Assembly: GCA_004570425.1 (NCBI GenBank)
Contig: SPQJ01000028.1
Location: 1 to 54,757, forward strand
Direction: 5' to 3'
Length of the DNA: 54,757 nucleotides
Source: Bacillus sp. AZ43
Lineage (GTDB): Bacteria; Actinomycetota; Actinomycetes; Mycobacteriales; Geodermatophilaceae
The notes under the pieces were generated by a model. It was not told where the DNA came from. It was given only the letters and a program-made list of their open reading frames with translations, and ran no database searches. The position numbers and the translations under genes are program-made. Each line of letters opens with the position of its first letter. Position 1 is the stretch's first letter. Of this stretch, positions 1 through 7,585 are shown in pieces.

Positions 1-414
1 TCCTCCCGGGGCGGACGGGGCCGGGGCCCCTCCCGCGCCGGTGGCCGCGGCCCCCGCCGCGCCCGCCTCCAGCTGCGGCACATCGACACCTGGTCGGCGA
101 TGAAGATCTCGCTGGTCCTGTCGATCGCGATGTTCTTCATCTGGATGGTCGCCGTCGGCGTCCTCTACGGCGTCCTCAACGCCCTCGGCGTCTTCGACAC
201 GGTCAACGACCTCTTCGGCCAGCTCGGCTCGGCCGACGGCGAGGAGAGCAGCGGCGACGTCGTCACCCCTGGTGTGGTGTTCGGCGGCGCGGCGGTCATC
301 GGCGCCATCAACATCGTCCTCATGACGGCGCTGTGCACCGTCGGGACGTTCATCTACAACCTCTGCTCCGACCTGGTCGGCGGCCTCGAGCTCACGCTGT
401 CCGAGCGGGACTAG
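1..414 (+). CDS. DUF3566 transmembrane protein (5' partial)
   Basis: The frame is open from the first base of the window and ends at TAG 412-414, so the N-terminus lies upstream. The visible part begins with a low-complexity Arg/Gly/Pro stretch and then the DUF3566 domain, recognisable from RLQLRHIDTWSAMKISL followed by two hydrophobic membrane segments separated by an acidic loop. The family is an actinobacterial membrane protein of unknown function encoded just after gyrA (Rv0007 in M. tuberculosis), and the tRNA-Ile and tRNA-Ala that follow keep that order. An internal ATG at 100 would give 104 residues, but the domain clearly extends upstream of it. Confidence 0.9.
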   Translation, partial: SSRGGRGRGPSRAGGRGPRRARLQLRHIDTWSAMKISLVLSIAMFFIWMVAVGVLYGVLNALGVFDTVNDLFGQLGSADGEESSGDVVTPGVVFGGAAVIGAINIVLMTALCTVGTFIYNLCSDLVGGLELTLSERD

Positions 415-547
415 TAGAGGGACCTCGTCCTCCTCAGCCCTCGCACGCTCGGGGCGAGCCTCCGGACGAGGCCGGCCTGCGCGGGACCCTCCGGGCCCCG
501 CTCGGCGCGAGGTTGCCCCCCGTTCCAGGCACCACAACGGGGCCAGG

Positions 548-553
548 TAGTCT
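548..553 (+). promoter_or_regulatory. -10 box (TAGTCT) of tRNA-Ile
   Basis: TAGTCT fits the TANNNT -10 consensus and lies 13 bases before the first tRNA base, giving a short precursor leader. No convincing -35 hexamer was found at the usual spacing. The 415-566 gap holds nothing else recognisable. Confidence 0.5.
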
Positions 554-566
554 GTTCGAGGTTCAC

Positions 567-640
567 GGGCCTGTAGCTCAGGCGGTTAGAGCGCATCCCT
601 GATAAGGATGAGGCCGGAGGTTCAAGTCCTCCCAGGCCCA
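567..640 (+). tRNA. tRNA-Ile (anticodon GAU)
   Basis: A 74-nt cloverleaf. Acceptor arms GGGCCTG (567-573) and CAGGCCC (633-639) pair fully with discriminator A640. The anticodon loop reads CTGATAA with GAT as anticodon, and the T arm carries GTTCAAGTC. CCA is not encoded. Ile(GAU) followed by Ala(UGC) after gyrA is the usual actinobacterial arrangement. Confidence 0.97.
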
Positions 641-709
641 CCCGTGTGTCCTCGCCGGTTGCACCAGCCGCCGGCGCCGAGCGCCGCAGCGGTCGAGGAG
701 GTACTCCCC

Positions 710-853
710 GTGCTGAAGAAGCTGGCCCTGGCGGCGGTCGCCGCGGGCGCGCTCGCCGCGGTGCGCAAGCGCTCCGGGGGAAAGGTCGAGGCCGACCTCT
801 GGCACGAGGCCACCCAGGGCCCCGGCGCCGTCAGCAAGCCCACCGAACGCTGA
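710..853 (+). CDS. DLW-39 family small protein
   Basis: A 47-residue protein starting at GTG 710, preceded by GAGGAGGT (696-703). It has a short hydrophobic/Ala-rich N-terminal helix (LALAAVAAGALAAV) after two lysines, then a basic patch and the signature VEADLWHEAT that gives the family its name. DLW-39 proteins are tiny, conserved in Actinobacteria, of unknown function, and found between the Ile and Ala tRNA genes, exactly as here. It probably acts as a single-pass membrane peptide; this is inferred from hydrophobicity only. Confidence 0.85.
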   Translation: MLKKLALAAVAAGALAAVRKRSGGKVEADLWHEATQGPGAVSKPTER

Positions 854-875
854 GCCCGGGGCGACCAGCCCTCCC

Positions 876-948
876 GGGGACGTAGCTCAATTGGCAGAGC
901 ACCGCCTTTGCAAGGCGGGGGTTAGGGGTTCGATTCCCCTCGTCTCCA
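876..948 (+). tRNA. tRNA-Ala (anticodon UGC)
   Basis: A 73-nt cloverleaf. Acceptor GGGGACG (876-882) pairs with CGTCTCC (941-947), with one G-U pair; discriminator A948. The anticodon arm CCGCC TTTGCAA GGCGG gives TGC, and the T arm has GGTTCGATTCC. CCA is not encoded. Confidence 0.97.
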
Positions 949-964
949 CCCCTTCTCCCTCCGG

Positions 965-1576
965 TCAGCCGGCCGCGAGCGGCCGCCCGTAGGTGACGAC
1001 GGCCCGCACGGCCCCGGGCGCGGCGTCGGCCAGCGCACGGTCCGGCCGGGCGCCGAGCGCGTCGTTGACCGTGGAGAAGGCGATCCGCAGCGCGGCGTAG
1101 AGGGTCAGCGCCACGACCTGGGCGTCGTCGAAACCGGCGTCGCGCAGCGCCTGCACGTCCGCGGGGGTCGTCGCGCTCGGGTCCCGCACCAGCCGGCGGG
1201 CCCAGCGGGCGAGGGCGGCGTCACCGGGCTCGAGCCCGCTGTCGTCACCCCGGAGCACGGCGGCCGCCACGTCGTCGCCCACCTGCCCGGCCAGCCGGCT
1301 GCCCCACGCCAGCGAGCAGTGGGGGTCCCCGAGTGCCCCGGCGCACGCCGCCACCAGCACCCCGCGCTGCCGGAACGACAGGCCCGCCGCGGCCGCCGCC
1401 TGCCGGACGAGGTCCATGAGGGCGTCGTGCGCCTCGGGCTGGTGGGCCCACGCGTGCGACAGGTTCATGACGTAGCCCGACTCCTCGCGGTCGTCGGCGA
1501 ACAATCGCTCGGCGGCCTCCGACGGGGCGTGGGGACCCAGGAAGCCGCGATCGGGGCGGCTCGCGTCCTCGGACAT
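965..1576 (-). CDS. carboxymuconolactone decarboxylase / AhpD-like protein
   Basis: 203 residues, all-helical, resembling the CMD/AhpD peroxidase-related family. The block around residues 87-107 (LVAACAGALGDPHCSLAWG) corresponds to the CxxC region of AhpD. Here the first Cys position is Asp and the downstream His is Trp, leaving one aligned cysteine (HCSLAWG). It is therefore probably not a canonical disulfide peroxidase; a different redox or binding role is possible. Start ATG at 1576 has no Shine-Dalgarno; a TAGGTT box ends 6 bases upstream, suggesting a leaderless mRNA. It lies convergent to nothing close and diverges from the acyltransferase gene. Confidence 0.75.
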   Translation of the reverse strand: MSEDASRPDRGFLGPHAPSEAAERLFADDREESGYVMNLSHAWAHQPEAHDALMDLVRQAAAAAGLSFRQRGVLVAACAGALGDPHCSLAWGSRLAGQVGDDVAAAVLRGDDSGLEPGDAALARWARRLVRDPSATTPADVQALRDAGFDDAQVVALTLYAALRIAFSTVNDALGARPDRALADAAPGAVRAVVTYGRPLAAG

Positions 1577-1582
1577 GCGCGG

Positions 1583-1588
1583 AACCTA
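1583..1588 (-). promoter_or_regulatory. -10 box (TAGGTT), leaderless-type
   Basis: On the minus strand TAGGTT is followed by six bases and then the ATG of the AhpD-like gene. No purine-rich ribosome binding site intervenes, so transcription probably starts at or next to the start codon. Confidence 0.45.
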
Positions 1589-1723
1589 GCCCCGGAGCGG
1601 CCGGGGTGGACGGAACCGCCCCACCCGGCCCTCCGGTCACAGCCCTTTCAGACGGTCCGTCATCGAAAGGTTGCGGACAGTTAATGTCCGGCTCCGGAGC
1701 GACGGAGGGACGGTGAGCCGGGC

Positions 1724-2848
1724 ATGACGGGGTCCCTGACCCACGCCGAGTACCTCGGCATCCGCCGCTTCGGCGTGCTGGACGGGCTGCGGGCGCTCGC
1801 CATCATCCTGGTGTTCACCGCCCACCTGCGCGGCGATCTCTGGCCGGCGCTGCACGGCGCCACCGGCGTCACGCTGTTCTTCGTCCTCAGCGGATACCTG
1901 ATCACCACGCTGCTGCTCCGCGAGGAGGACCGGCACGGGTCGGTCGACTTCCGCTCGTTCTACGTGCGGCGCACCTTCCGCATCTACCCGATGTTCCTGG
2001 GCACCATCGCGCTGTACTGCGTGCTGATCCTCGGCCTGGGCATGGACGCCGACCGGCGCTCCCTGTGGGTGGAGAACCTGCCCTACATCGTCTGGTTCCC
2101 CGAGCACCTGCCCTACGTCCGGTCCACCGACGCCTACCCGCCCTTCAGCGGCGCCTGGTCCATCGGGATCGAGGAGAAGTTCTACCTGGTGTGGCCGGTG
2201 CTCGGCTTCCTCCTGCTGGCCCGCTGGAAGGCCGCCCGCGTCCCGGTGCTCGCCGCGGTCGCCGCAGGCTCCTCCCTCACCGGGTTCGTCCCCGACCTCG
2301 TCTTCCTCGCGCCCTACCAGCACCTGGCGTTCGGGGCGATCGCCGCCGTCCTGCTCCACCGCGAGCGCAGCTACGCGGCGGTCGCGGTCCTGGGCCGGCC
2401 GCCGGTCCTGGCGGCGGTGGCCGCCGTCGTCCTGGTGCTCCAGTTCGCCACCGGCACCGCCGTCTACATCTACGGGGACCTGTACGGGGTCCACGGCGCG
2501 GTCATCGCCCTGCTGGTCGCCGGCCTGGTCACCACGCGGTCGCCGCGCGTCGGGTGGCTGAGCAGCCGGCCGATGGCCTTCCTGGCCGCGATCTCCTACA
2601 CCTTCTACCTGGTGCACGGGTTCTTCCTGAACGCCGTGGAGATGGTCGTGCCGGAGGCCTGGGGTCGCCTCGGGTCCCTGCTGTGCGCCGCCCTCGGCTT
2701 CGGCCTGGCGGTCCACGGCTCGTGGATCGTGCACCGGTGGTACGAGGAGCCGATGCGCCGGTACGGGGTGGCGCTGGCCCGGCGCATGGAGGCGCGCCGC
2801 GCCGTCCCCGCCGAGGTGCCCGCCCCCCGGGAGCCCGTCGCGGTCTGA
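1724..2848 (+). CDS. acyltransferase 3 family membrane protein
   Basis: 374 residues. The N-terminal signature VLDGLRALAIILVF (residues 18-31), followed by AHLRGD and TLFFVLSGYLITTLLLRE, is diagnostic of acyltransferase 3 (OafA/NodX-like) enzymes; YVRRTFRIYP and IGIEEKFYLVWP are further family blocks. About ten hydrophobic helices are visible. Such enzymes transfer acyl groups to cell-surface glycans or lipids; the substrate here is unknown. The His of FTAHLRG is the usual conserved active-site histidine. The gene is an insertion relative to the mycobacterial gyrA-ppiA order. Start ATG 1724 was chosen because the family N-terminus follows directly. Confidence 0.88.
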   Translation: MTGSLTHAEYLGIRRFGVLDGLRALAIILVFTAHLRGDLWPALHGATGVTLFFVLSGYLITTLLLREEDRHGSVDFRSFYVRRTFRIYPMFLGTIALYCVLILGLGMDADRRSLWVENLPYIVWFPEHLPYVRSTDAYPPFSGAWSIGIEEKFYLVWPVLGFLLLARWKAARVPVLAAVAAGSSLTGFVPDLVFLAPYQHLAFGAIAAVLLHRERSYAAVAVLGRPPVLAAVAAVVLVLQFATGTAVYIYGDLYGVHGAVIALLVAGLVTTRSPRVGWLSSRPMAFLAAISYTFYLVHGFFLNAVEMVVPEAWGRLGSLLCAALGFGLAVHGSWIVHRWYEEPMRRYGVALARRMEARRAVPAEVPAPREPVAV

Positions 2849-2863
2849 TGCGCCGTTCGGTGG

Positions 2864-2869
2864 CAGAGT
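2864..2869 (+). promoter_or_regulatory. -10 box (CAGAGT), leaderless-type, for cyclophilin
   Basis: CAGAGT is followed by six bases and then the GTG start at 2876, with no ribosome binding site between. It fits the (T/C)ANNNT-N6/7-RTG pattern repeated in this window. Confidence 0.4.
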
Positions 2870-2875
2870 GGAGCC

Positions 2876-3409
2876 GTGACTGAATCGACTCCCGCCCGCC
2901 GCGCGGTACTGCACACCAACCACGGCGACATCACCGTCGACCTGTTCCCGGACCACGCGCCGAAGACGGTCGCCAACTTCGCCGACCTCGCCGAGGGCGC
3001 CCGCGAGTGGACCCACCCCGAGACGCGTCAGAAGACCACCGACAAGCTCTACGACGGCACGATCTTCCACCGGGTCATCTCCGGCTTCATGATCCAGGGC
3101 GGTGACCCGCTGGGGCAGGGCTTCGGCGGCCCCGGCTACCAGTTCGGCGACGAGTTCCACCCCGAGCTGTCCTTCGACCGGCCCTACCTGCTGGCCATGG
3201 CCAACGCCGGCCCGGGCACCAACGGCTCCCAGTTCTTCATCACCGTCGGCCCGACCCCGCACCTCAACCGCCGGCACACGATCTTCGGCGAGGTGGCCGA
3301 CCAGGCCAGCCGTGACGTCGTCGACCGGATCGCCACCGTGCCCACCGGTCGCAACGACCGCCCCGTCGAGGACGTCGTGATCGAGTCCGTCGAGGTGCAG
3401 CGCAGCTGA
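2876..3409 (+). CDS. ppiA: peptidyl-prolyl cis-trans isomerase, cyclophilin type
   Basis: 177 residues of cyclophilin fold, catalysing proline isomerisation during folding. Family blocks are LHTNHGDITVDLFPDHAPKTVANF, visible near the N-terminus, then FHRVISGFMIQGGDPLGQG (catalytic Arg in FHR), NGSQFFIT and HTIFGEV. No signal peptide is visible, so it is cytosolic. Position after the tRNA pair corresponds to ppiA (Rv0009). GTG start at 2876 gives the conserved N-terminus. Its TGA overlaps the next gene's inferred CTG start by three bases. Confidence 0.95.
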   Translation: MTESTPARRAVLHTNHGDITVDLFPDHAPKTVANFADLAEGAREWTHPETRQKTTDKLYDGTIFHRVISGFMIQGGDPLGQGFGGPGYQFGDEFHPELSFDRPYLLAMANAGPGTNGSQFFITVGPTPHLNRRHTIFGEVADQASRDVVDRIATVPTGRNDRPVEDVVIESVEVQRS

Positions 3410-4278
3410 CCGAGCACCAGCCGGCGCCCCCCACCACCCGCTGCTACCGGCACCCGGACCGGCCGACCGGCATCGCGTGCACGCGCTGCGGCCGGCCGAT
3501 CTGCCCGGAGTGCATGATCCCGGCCTCCGTCGGGTTCCAGTGCCCGGAGTGCGTCCGGGAGGGCAACGCGTCCGTCCGCGCTCCGCGTCGGGTGAGCGCG
3601 TGGCGGTCGGCGGGGCGCCGCTGGGGCACGGTCACCGTCACGCTCATCGCGATCAACGTCGCGATGTTCGCCGTGACCGCCCTGTCGGCGGTGCGGGCCG
3701 GGAACTCGCCGGCCGACAACTACCGGTCGCCGGTCTTCGACGCGCTGTCGCAGTGGCCGTACGGCGTCTCCCTGTTCGGGGAGTGGTGGCGGGTCCTCAC
3801 CGCCGCGTTCCTGCACATCGGGCCGGTCCACCTCGTCATGAACATGCTGGCGCTGCTGGTCTTCGGCTCGGAGCTGGAGCGGGCGCTGGGCCGGGCCCGC
3901 TTCCTCGGCCTGTACCTGCTGTCCGCGCTGGGCGGTGCGGTCGCCATCCAGCTGTTCGGTGACCCCCGGGTGCCGGTCGCGGGCGCGTCCACGGCGATCT
4001 ACGGGCTGATGGGCGGTCTCGGTGTCCTGCTGCTGCACCGGCGCCAGGACCTCCGCGGCCTGCTGACCCTCCTGGCGATCAACGTGGTCATCAGCTTCCT
4101 GCCCGGCATCTCGCTGCTCGGCCACCTCGGGGGGCTGGTCGCCGGTGCGGTGGTCGCCGGGGTGCTGGTGCTCGCCCGGCGGCGTCCGGCCGCGCAGGTG
4201 GCCGCGCTCGGCCTGCTGGCCGCGGTCATGGTGACCGTCGCGCTGGCCGTCCCCACCGTCGCGGTGCTCGGCATCTAG
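3406..4278 (+). CDS. rhomboid intramembrane serine protease with N-terminal zinc ribbon
   Basis: 290 residues if started at CTG 3406. The first 50 residues carry a Cys/His pattern (CYRHP, CTRCGRPICPEC, CPECV) like a B-box/zinc ribbon. Six or so membrane helices follow, with rhomboid blocks HIGPVHLVMNMLALLVFG (oxyanion/HxxxN), GASTAIYGLMG (catalytic Ser of the GxSxxxxG box) and GHLGGLVAGA (catalytic His). Rhomboids cleave membrane proteins within the bilayer. No ATG, GTG or TTG exists upstream in frame; the first ATG (3514) cuts through the zinc ribbon, so CTG overlapping the cyclophilin stop (CTGA) is the likely start, implying translational coupling. The stop overlaps the convergent PH gene by 4 bases. 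Confidence 0.85.
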   Translation: MTEHQPAPPTTRCYRHPDRPTGIACTRCGRPICPECMIPASVGFQCPECVREGNASVRAPRRVSAWRSAGRRWGTVTVTLIAINVAMFAVTALSAVRAGNSPADNYRSPVFDALSQWPYGVSLFGEWWRVLTAAFLHIGPVHLVMNMLALLVFGSELERALGRARFLGLYLLSALGGAVAIQLFGDPRVPVAGASTAIYGLMGGLGVLLLHRRQDLRGLLTLLAINVVISFLPGISLLGHLGGLVAGAVVAGVLVLARRRPAAQVAALGLLAAVMVTVALAVPTVAVLGI

Positions 4279-4703
4279 CCCGCCGACGGGTCCAGCTCGC
4301 GCAGCGCCCGCGCCACGTCCCCGGGGTCGGCGCCCAGGTCCCGGCGGCCCAGCACCACGAGCTCCCCGGCGTCGTCGGGTCCGGCGGCGGTGTCGAGCTC
4401 GAGCGTCCTGCCGCGCAGCCCGAACCGCCGCGTCTCCCGGACCCGAACCCGCAGCCCGTGCCACGGCAGGTGCGTGCGGCCGGTCACGGTCCGGACGTCG
4501 ACGCCACCCGGCCCCGCGGCCAGCCGCGGCCGGGCGACCACGTCGCGGGCGGCCAGGGCCAGGAGCAGGACCGCACCGGCGCCGACCAGCGTCCGGCCGG
4601 CCACGTCCAGGACGGCGGGCCGGAGGAACGCCGCCGCCAGGGCCAGCCCGGCCCCCAGCACCGCCATCGCGGCCGTCTCACCGGCCCGGGGTGACCACTG
4701 CAC
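4275..4703 (-). CDS. PH-domain (bacterial) membrane protein
   Basis: 142 residues: two hydrophobic segments near residues 12-30 and 33-52, then a beta-rich domain with the actinobacterial PH-like pattern (GGVDVRTVTGRTHLPWHGL). This corresponds to Rv0010c, which also sits between ppiA and crgA. Function is unknown; these proteins are membrane-anchored and may bind lipids or partners. It is convergent with the rhomboid gene (4-bp stop overlap). Start ATG 4703 precedes the first helix. Confidence 0.75.
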   Translation of the reverse strand: MQWSPRAGETAAMAVLGAGLALAAAFLRPAVLDVAGRTLVGAGAVLLLALAARDVVARPRLAAGPGGVDVRTVTGRTHLPWHGLRVRVRETRRFGLRGRTLELDTAAGPDDAGELVVLGRRDLGADPGDVARALRELDPSAG

Positions 4704-4789
4704 CGACCCAGACTGCCAGGGACGTGGTGGCCCTACGATCGGTCAGGGCTGACCGTTCGGCGCCCGGACCGTCGTCGAGGAGTTCGACC

Positions 4790-5950
4790 ATGCGTGATGC
4801 CGTCATCTGTGCCGCCGTCCGTACGCCGGTGGGCAAGCGCGGGGGAGGTCTGTCCGGCGTGCACGCCGTCGACCTCTCCGCCCACGTCCTGACCGCGCTC
4901 GCGGAGCGGTCGGGCATCGACCCGGCCGTCGTCGAGGACGTGTTCTGGGGCTGCGTCAGCCAGGTGGGCGAGCAGACGTTCAACATCGGCCGCAACGCGG
5001 CACTGGCCGCCGGCTGGCCCGAGAGCGTCCCGGGCACCACCATCGACCGGCAGTGCGGCTCCTCCCAGCAGGCGGTCGCCTTCGCGGCCGCCACGGTCGT
5101 CAGCGGGCAGGCCGACGTCGTGGTCGCCGGTGGTGTGGAGTCGATGAGCCGGGTGCCGATGGGCGCCGCGCGCGGCGACGGCTCGGCCGGCATGCCGCTC
5201 GGCCCGCGCTTCCTGGGGCGCTACGACGGCGTCTACCCGAACCAGGGCATCGGCGCGGAGATGATCGCGGAGCGCTGGGGCTTCTCCCGCGCCCAGCTGG
5301 ACGAGTTCTCCCTCGCCTCCCACGAGAAGGCGGCCAAGGCGCAGGCCGACGGGGCGTTCGACGAGGAGATCGCCCCCGTCACGACCCCGGACGGGACCGT
5401 CGTCTCCGCCGACGAGGGCATCCGCCCCGGCGGGACGCTGGAGAAGCTCGCCGCGCTCAAGACGCCGTTCAAGGAGGACGGCGTCATCAGCGCGGGGAAC
5501 GCCAGCCAGATCTCCGACGGCGCCGCCGCGCTGCTGGTCACCACCAGCGAGAAGGCCGCGGAACTGGGTCTCACGCCGCTGGTGCGCATCCACACGACGG
5601 TGATGGCCGGCGACGATCCGGTCATCATGCTCACCGCGCCCATCCCGGCCACCCGGAAGGTGCTGGCCCGGTCCGGCCTGTCCATCGACGACATCGGCAT
5701 CTACGAGGTGAACGAGGCCTTCGCGCCGGTCCCCATGGCCTGGCTGGCCGACACCGGCGCCGACGCCGCCCGGCTCAACCCGAACGGCGGGGCCATCGCC
5801 CTCGGCCACCCGCTGGGCGGCTCGGGTGCCCGGATCATGACCACCCTGATCCACCAGATGCAGGCCCGCGGCATCCGCTACGGCCTGCAGACCATGTGCG
5901 AGGGCGGCGGCATGGCGAACGCGACCGTGCTGGAGCTCCTCGACGCCTGA
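4790..5950 (+). CDS. thiolase / acetyl-CoA C-acyltransferase
   Basis: 386 residues, the normal length of a type II thiolase. Catalytic residues: nucleophile Cys89 in DRQCGSSQQ, His in NEAFAP and in ALGHPLGGSGARI, and C-terminal Cys in TMCEGGGMA. It either thiolyses 3-ketoacyl-CoA (beta-oxidation) or condenses acetyl-CoA. Start ATG 4790 is set by GAGGAG (4777-4782) and by the family N-terminus RDAVICAAVRTPVGK; an upstream ATG (4691) would add an unrelated extension. It is monocistronic and followed by a strong hairpin. It is an insertion between the PH gene and crgA relative to mycobacteria. Confidence 0.93.
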   Translation: MRDAVICAAVRTPVGKRGGGLSGVHAVDLSAHVLTALAERSGIDPAVVEDVFWGCVSQVGEQTFNIGRNAALAAGWPESVPGTTIDRQCGSSQQAVAFAAATVVSGQADVVVAGGVESMSRVPMGAARGDGSAGMPLGPRFLGRYDGVYPNQGIGAEMIAERWGFSRAQLDEFSLASHEKAAKAQADGAFDEEIAPVTTPDGTVVSADEGIRPGGTLEKLAALKTPFKEDGVISAGNASQISDGAAALLVTTSEKAAELGLTPLVRIHTTVMAGDDPVIMLTAPIPATRKVLARSGLSIDDIGIYEVNEAFAPVPMAWLADTGADAARLNPNGGAIALGHPLGGSGARIMTTLIHQMQARGIRYGLQTMCEGGGMANATVLELLDA

Positions 5951-5966
5951 CCCGCACCGTCTCCAC

Positions 5967-5998
5967 AGGGCGGCCACCCCGCGGGGGGTGGCCGCCCT
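5967..5998 (+). terminator. rho-independent-like hairpin after thiolase
   Basis: A perfect 13-bp GC-rich stem (5967-5979 with 5986-5998) and a 6-base loop begins 17 bases after the thiolase stop. There is no U tract, as is common in high-GC actinobacteria. Confidence 0.7.
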
Positions 5999-6121
5999 GC
6001 GTCGTCCTGCGGACGGAGCCGGACCGACCGGTCCGTCCGCGGAGGCCCTGTGCGCGGTGTACGCGCAGGTCAGAGGGGGTACCGGGCAGGCGGGTCAGCG
6101 TCCCGCCCCTGCAGCCATGTC

Positions 6122-6330
6122 GACAGATCCACAGCTGGATGCACAGCTGGGGACAGACTCACACGGGTGTAGTTACTCGCGTGGTGCTCACGTCACACGT
6201 GTCCCATCGGCGGCGTTCCCGCAGGTCAGCGCGGTGTGGACCCGGTCCGTCCCTCCACACTCGGTGGACAACCCTGGGGGTAGGACGTCATGTCGACCTG
6301 TGGACGGCGCGGTCGTCTGTGCACAACCTC
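6122..6330. other. noncoding region with DnaA-box-like motifs
   Basis: Part of a 456-base gene-free stretch (5951-6406). It contains four matches to the actinobacterial DnaA box in TGTGGACAA orientation: GGTGGACAA (6263-6271, 8/9), TGTGCACAA (6318-6326, 8/9), TGTGGACCC (6235-6243, 7/9) and TGTGGACGG (6299-6307, 7/9). There is also the palindrome ACACGTGT (6195-6202) and repeated CACAGCTGG-like words at 6131-6150. The base composition is less GC-rich than the flanks. No coding frame with family similarity was seen. It may be a DnaA-binding or other regulatory region. Confidence 0.35.
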
Positions 6331-6351
6331 CACGACCGGCCGCGAAAACGG

Positions 6352-6387
6352 CCGAGGCCCCCGTCCCGGAGGGGACGAGGGCCTCGG
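6352..6387 (-). terminator. intrinsic terminator of crgA
   Basis: CCGAGGCCC (6352-6360) pairs with GGGCCTCGG (6379-6387); after one mismatch the stem continues with six inner pairs and a GGAG loop. Read on the minus strand it is followed by a TTTT run (6345-6348), and it starts about 20 bases after the crgA stop. Confidence 0.8.
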
Positions 6388-6406
6388 AGGACCTGCTGCG
6401 GCGAGG

Positions 6407-6679
6407 TCAGCGCCAGCGCATCGACATGACCAGGCCGGCCACCATCGCGCCGAAGCCGATGGCGAAGTTCCACGCTCCCAGCGAGACCATGACCGGGATC
6501 CGGTCGCCGGCGACGTAGTAGACGACGATCCACAGCAGGCCGATGAGCATGAGCGCGACCATCACCGGCGCGTACCACCGAGGGCTGGGCTGCACGGCGC
6601 GCGCCTGGCCGGAGCCGGCCTGCAGGACACCCTCCGGGGGCGTGTAGGCCGACTTCTTGCGCACCTTGGACTTGGGCAC
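6407..6679 (-). CDS. crgA: cell division protein CrgA
   Basis: 90 residues with two transmembrane helices (about 37-56 and 66-86) after a basic N-terminus (MPKSKVRKKSAYTPP), the CrgA pattern; the WYAPVM and WNFAIGFG blocks are typical. CrgA is a small membrane protein that recruits septal wall-synthesis proteins to FtsZ rings in mycobacteria and affects sporulation septation in Streptomyces. It diverges from the DUF881 gene, as in other Actinobacteria, and has its own terminator. Confidence 0.95.
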   Translation of the reverse strand: MPKSKVRKKSAYTPPEGVLQAGSGQARAVQPSPRWYAPVMVALMLIGLLWIVVYYVAGDRIPVMVSLGAWNFAIGFGAMVAGLVMSMRWR

Positions 6680-6809
6680 CGTGCGTACTCCCTTCCGTGG
6701 GCCGGGTTGTCACCACCGGCCGGAACCGCCCCCAGCCTAAGCTGCGGGGGACGGCAGGACCCCGGCACATGCCGACGCCGGTGTCGTCGTCACCCGAGAG
6801 GAGGCGCCC

Positions 6810-7574
6810 GTGCGCCGGACGCTGCTGCGCCGCCCCGTCCTGCGGGGGCGGTCCCTGAGCGCGTGGGGCGCCCTGGTGCCGGTGGTGGCGCTGCTCGCCG
6901 GCCTGCTGTTCGCGACGTCGGTGCAGACCGCCCAGGGCACCGACCTGCGCGGGGGTGAGATCACCGAGCTGTCCGAGCTCATCGACCAGCGGCGGTCGGT
7001 CACCGACCGGCAGTCCGACCAGCTCGGCGCGCTGCAGCGGCAGGTGGAGGAGCTGACCGAGCAGGCGGCGTCGCGCGACACCGACGTCGCGGCGGCCCAG
7101 AGCGCCGGGGACGCCGGTGCGCTGTCCGCCGCGCTCGTCCCCCTCAGCGGCCCCGGGGTGGTCATCACGCTGGACGACGCCCCGACCCGGCCCGACGGCA
7201 GCCTGCCGGTCAACGCCCGGGCCGACGACCTCGTGATCCACCAGTCCGACGTGCAGGCCGTGGTGAACGCGGTCTGGGCGGCGGCGGCCGACGGGGTGGC
7301 CATCATGGACCAACGGCTGATCGCGACCAGCGCTGTGCGCTGCGTCGGCAACACCCTGCTCCTGCAGGGCCGCACCTACTCCCCGCCGTTCGTCGTGGCG
7401 GCGGTCGCCGATGCCGCCGCCGTCCGCGCGCAGCTGGCCGCCTCGCGGCAGGTGGCGATCCTCCAGGAGGCGGTGGACGCCTACGGGCTGACCTTCACCG
7501 TGCGCGAGCGCTCGGTCGTGGAGCTGCCTGCCTACGATGGACCCCTGGACCTGCGGTACGCATCCGCGGGATGA
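6810..7574 (+). CDS. DUF881 family membrane-anchored protein
   Basis: 254 residues: an N-terminal transmembrane helix (about 18-38), a coiled-coil stretch (about 55-95, ELSELIDQR, LQRQVEELTEQ), then the DUF881 domain (LSGPGVVITLDDAP, NAVWAAAADGVAIMDQRLI, VRCVGNTLLLQGR). Function is unknown; the gene corresponds to Rv0012 between crgA and pabA/trpG. Start GTG 6810 follows GAGAGGAGG (6796-6804). It overlaps the possible ATG of the next frame, consistent with coupling to pabA. Confidence 0.88.
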   Translation: MRRTLLRRPVLRGRSLSAWGALVPVVALLAGLLFATSVQTAQGTDLRGGEITELSELIDQRRSVTDRQSDQLGALQRQVEELTEQAASRDTDVAAAQSAGDAGALSAALVPLSGPGVVITLDDAPTRPDGSLPVNARADDLVIHQSDVQAVVNAVWAAAADGVAIMDQRLIATSAVRCVGNTLLLQGRTYSPPFVVAAVADAAAVRAQLAASRQVAILQEAVDAYGLTFTVRERSVVELPAYDGPLDLRYASAG

Positions 7575-7585
7575 GAGGAGGGACC

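Noticed and set aside
6122-6330. Calling this region oriC
   Set aside because: Boxes are imperfect and few, no AT-rich unwinding element is seen, and dnaA/dnaN are not adjacent; kept only as a DnaA-box-like region.
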